From: an uncultured Aquimarina sp.
Lineage (GTDB): Bacteria > Bacteroidota > Bacteroidia > Flavobacteriales > Flavobacteriaceae
Assembly: GCF_947496855.1 (NCBI RefSeq)
Contig: NZ_CANMED010000005.1
Span: forward strand, 372,001 to 436,000
DNA length: 64,000 nucleotides
Direction of reading: 5' to 3'
The notes under the pieces: generated by a model
Told to the model about the DNA's origin: nothing
The model's input: only the letters and a program-made list of their open reading frames with translations
The model's database searches: none
Part shown: in pieces, positions 63,236 through 64,000 of the stretch
Layout: every line of letters begins with the position of its first letter
Numbering within the stretch: the first letter of the stretch is position 1
Made by a program: the position numbers and the translations under genes

Positions 63236-64000
63236 ATGAAAGAAATATTTTTATTTGAATTACAATATAGGTTTCGCAGACCCGCTACTTGGATTTATGC
63301 TGGATTAGGTCTTTTGATGGCCGGTCTATGGGGATATTTTCAGGAATCCTCTACTGCACAATTTGTAAATAGCCCGAATAACATTGCCGAGATTATTGTT
63401 CCTATCTCTGTTATTTCCATTTTCTTTTATGCAGCTATTATGGGGGTGCCTATTTTTAGGGATCAGGATCATAAAACCGCGCAAACTTATTTTACATTTC
63501 CTATCACTCAGAAATCCTATGTGTTAGGAAGGTTTTTTGGAAGTTTTACCATTGTCACCTTGCTGAATCTTTTTATAGTAATAGGAGCTATCATAGGACT
63601 TACCTTTGGCATGTTTGCAGAAAGACCCGATTATGGAGCATATGATGTTTTTAATCCATCATCTTATCTGATTCCTTTTATATTTATTCTAGAAATTAAT
63701 GCATTTCTAATAGGGTCTCTCTTCTTTTGCTTAATGGCTTTTTTTAAAAAAATGCCTATTATTTATCTTGGGGGAATATTCTTATTCTTATTATATAGTA
63801 TCTCAGGAAACTTACTCGGAAGCATAGACAATCAATGGTTAACAGTATATTTAGACCCATTTGGTGGTAGGGTGTTTTCTTTTGTGAAAAAATATTGGTC
63901 CATCAACGAACTAAATACAAATCAACTACCTATCTATGGTAAATTCTTATTGAATAGAATGCTTTGGTTAGCTTTAGGCTCCCTATTCTTTTTAATTACC
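63236..64000 (+). CDS. ABC-2 type transporter permease, N-terminal part (cut by window end)
   Basis: The frame opens at ATG 63236, 2 bases after the ATPase stop, and runs to the last base without a stop (255 codons). It has about six hydrophobic helices so far: WIYAGLGLLMAGLWGYF, IIVPISVISIFFYAAIMG, FTIVTLLNLFIVIGAIIGLTFG, IPFIFILEINAFLIGSLFFCLM and others. The ATPase partner is directly upstream. In Flavobacteriaceae this class is often fused to a C-terminal M1-type aminopeptidase, which cannot be checked here because the gene is truncated. Confidence 0.85.
   Translation, partial: MKEIFLFELQYRFRRPATWIYAGLGLLMAGLWGYFQESSTAQFVNSPNNIAEIIVPISVISIFFYAAIMGVPIFRDQDHKTAQTYFTFPITQKSYVLGRFFGSFTIVTLLNLFIVIGAIIGLTFGMFAERPDYGAYDVFNPSSYLIPFIFILEINAFLIGSLFFCLMAFFKKMPIIYLGGIFLFLLYSISGNLLGSIDNQWLTVYLDPFGGRVFSFVKKYWSINELNTNQLPIYGKFLLNRMLWLALGSLFFLIT

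Overview
The window is an AT-rich stretch of a chromosome from a member of the Bacteroidota, almost certainly family Flavobacteriaceae; the gene style resembles marine genera such as Aquimarina, but I cannot fix the genus. The evidence is a gliding-motility lipoprotein gene (gldH) beside ricT and penicillin-binding protein genes, two secreted proteins with C-terminal type IX secretion (T9SS) sorting domains, a complete Bat (Bacteroides aerotolerance) operon, promoters of the Bacteroidota TTTG / TAnnTTTG type, and an almost complete lack of Shine-Dalgarno sequences. No rRNA, tRNA, CRISPR array, complete insertion sequence or prophage was seen. Most of the window is ordinary core genome.

Layout. 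0-7 kb: the end of a bestrophin-like channel gene, a YheT-type hydrolase, a 1212-residue secreted subtilase, an acetyltransferase, and a gene-poor stretch holding a LytTR-domain fragment. 7-17 kb, minus strand: a two-subunit CoA-transferase operon with a peroxiredoxin between its subunits, two tandem class A penicillin-binding proteins behind gldH and ricT, and trhO. 17-23 kb: a 28-codon ORF with a strong Shine-Dalgarno, recA, a lipoprotein, an ECF sigma factor coupled to a membrane-anchored beta-barrel protein, plsC and trpS. 23-32 kb: a membrane-anchored PAF-acetylhydrolase-like enzyme, a BlaI/BlaR1-type pair with a three-site operator, a lipoprotein behind an attenuator-like hairpin, pheS, a 1-kb gap, a MORN-repeat lipoprotein and cvpA. 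32-35 kb: a SulP transporter and beta-carbonic anhydrase operon, with a broken second SulP gene just downstream.

36-47 kb: the Bat operon on the minus strand (moxR, DUF58, a BatD-like protein, batA, batB, batC, batD, batE), interrupted between batA and batB by a flavodoxin-like gene flanked by palindromic intergenic repeats. 47-64 kb: an SDR enzyme, an AlbA_2-domain protein, several hydrolases and a phosphatase, a translationally coupled chain (CNNM protein, ogt, TPR histidine kinase, LytTR regulator), a secreted cutinase/PETase-like esterase with a T9SS tail, a DinB/cytochrome/TerB-like/hemB cluster, and the start of an ABC transporter.

How the genes work together: RicT, GldH and the two PBPs form an envelope/gliding cluster. 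SulP and carbonic anhydrase probably import and interconvert bicarbonate. The Bat proteins form a MoxR-AAA/VWA envelope system. The subtilase and the polyester-hydrolase-like enzyme are probable T9SS cargo. The candidates most worth a second look are the strong-SD mini-ORF upstream of recA, the three-site operator at the blaI-like gene, the sigma/beta-barrel pair and the PETase-like enzyme. I found no clear multi-gene system that looks undescribed.
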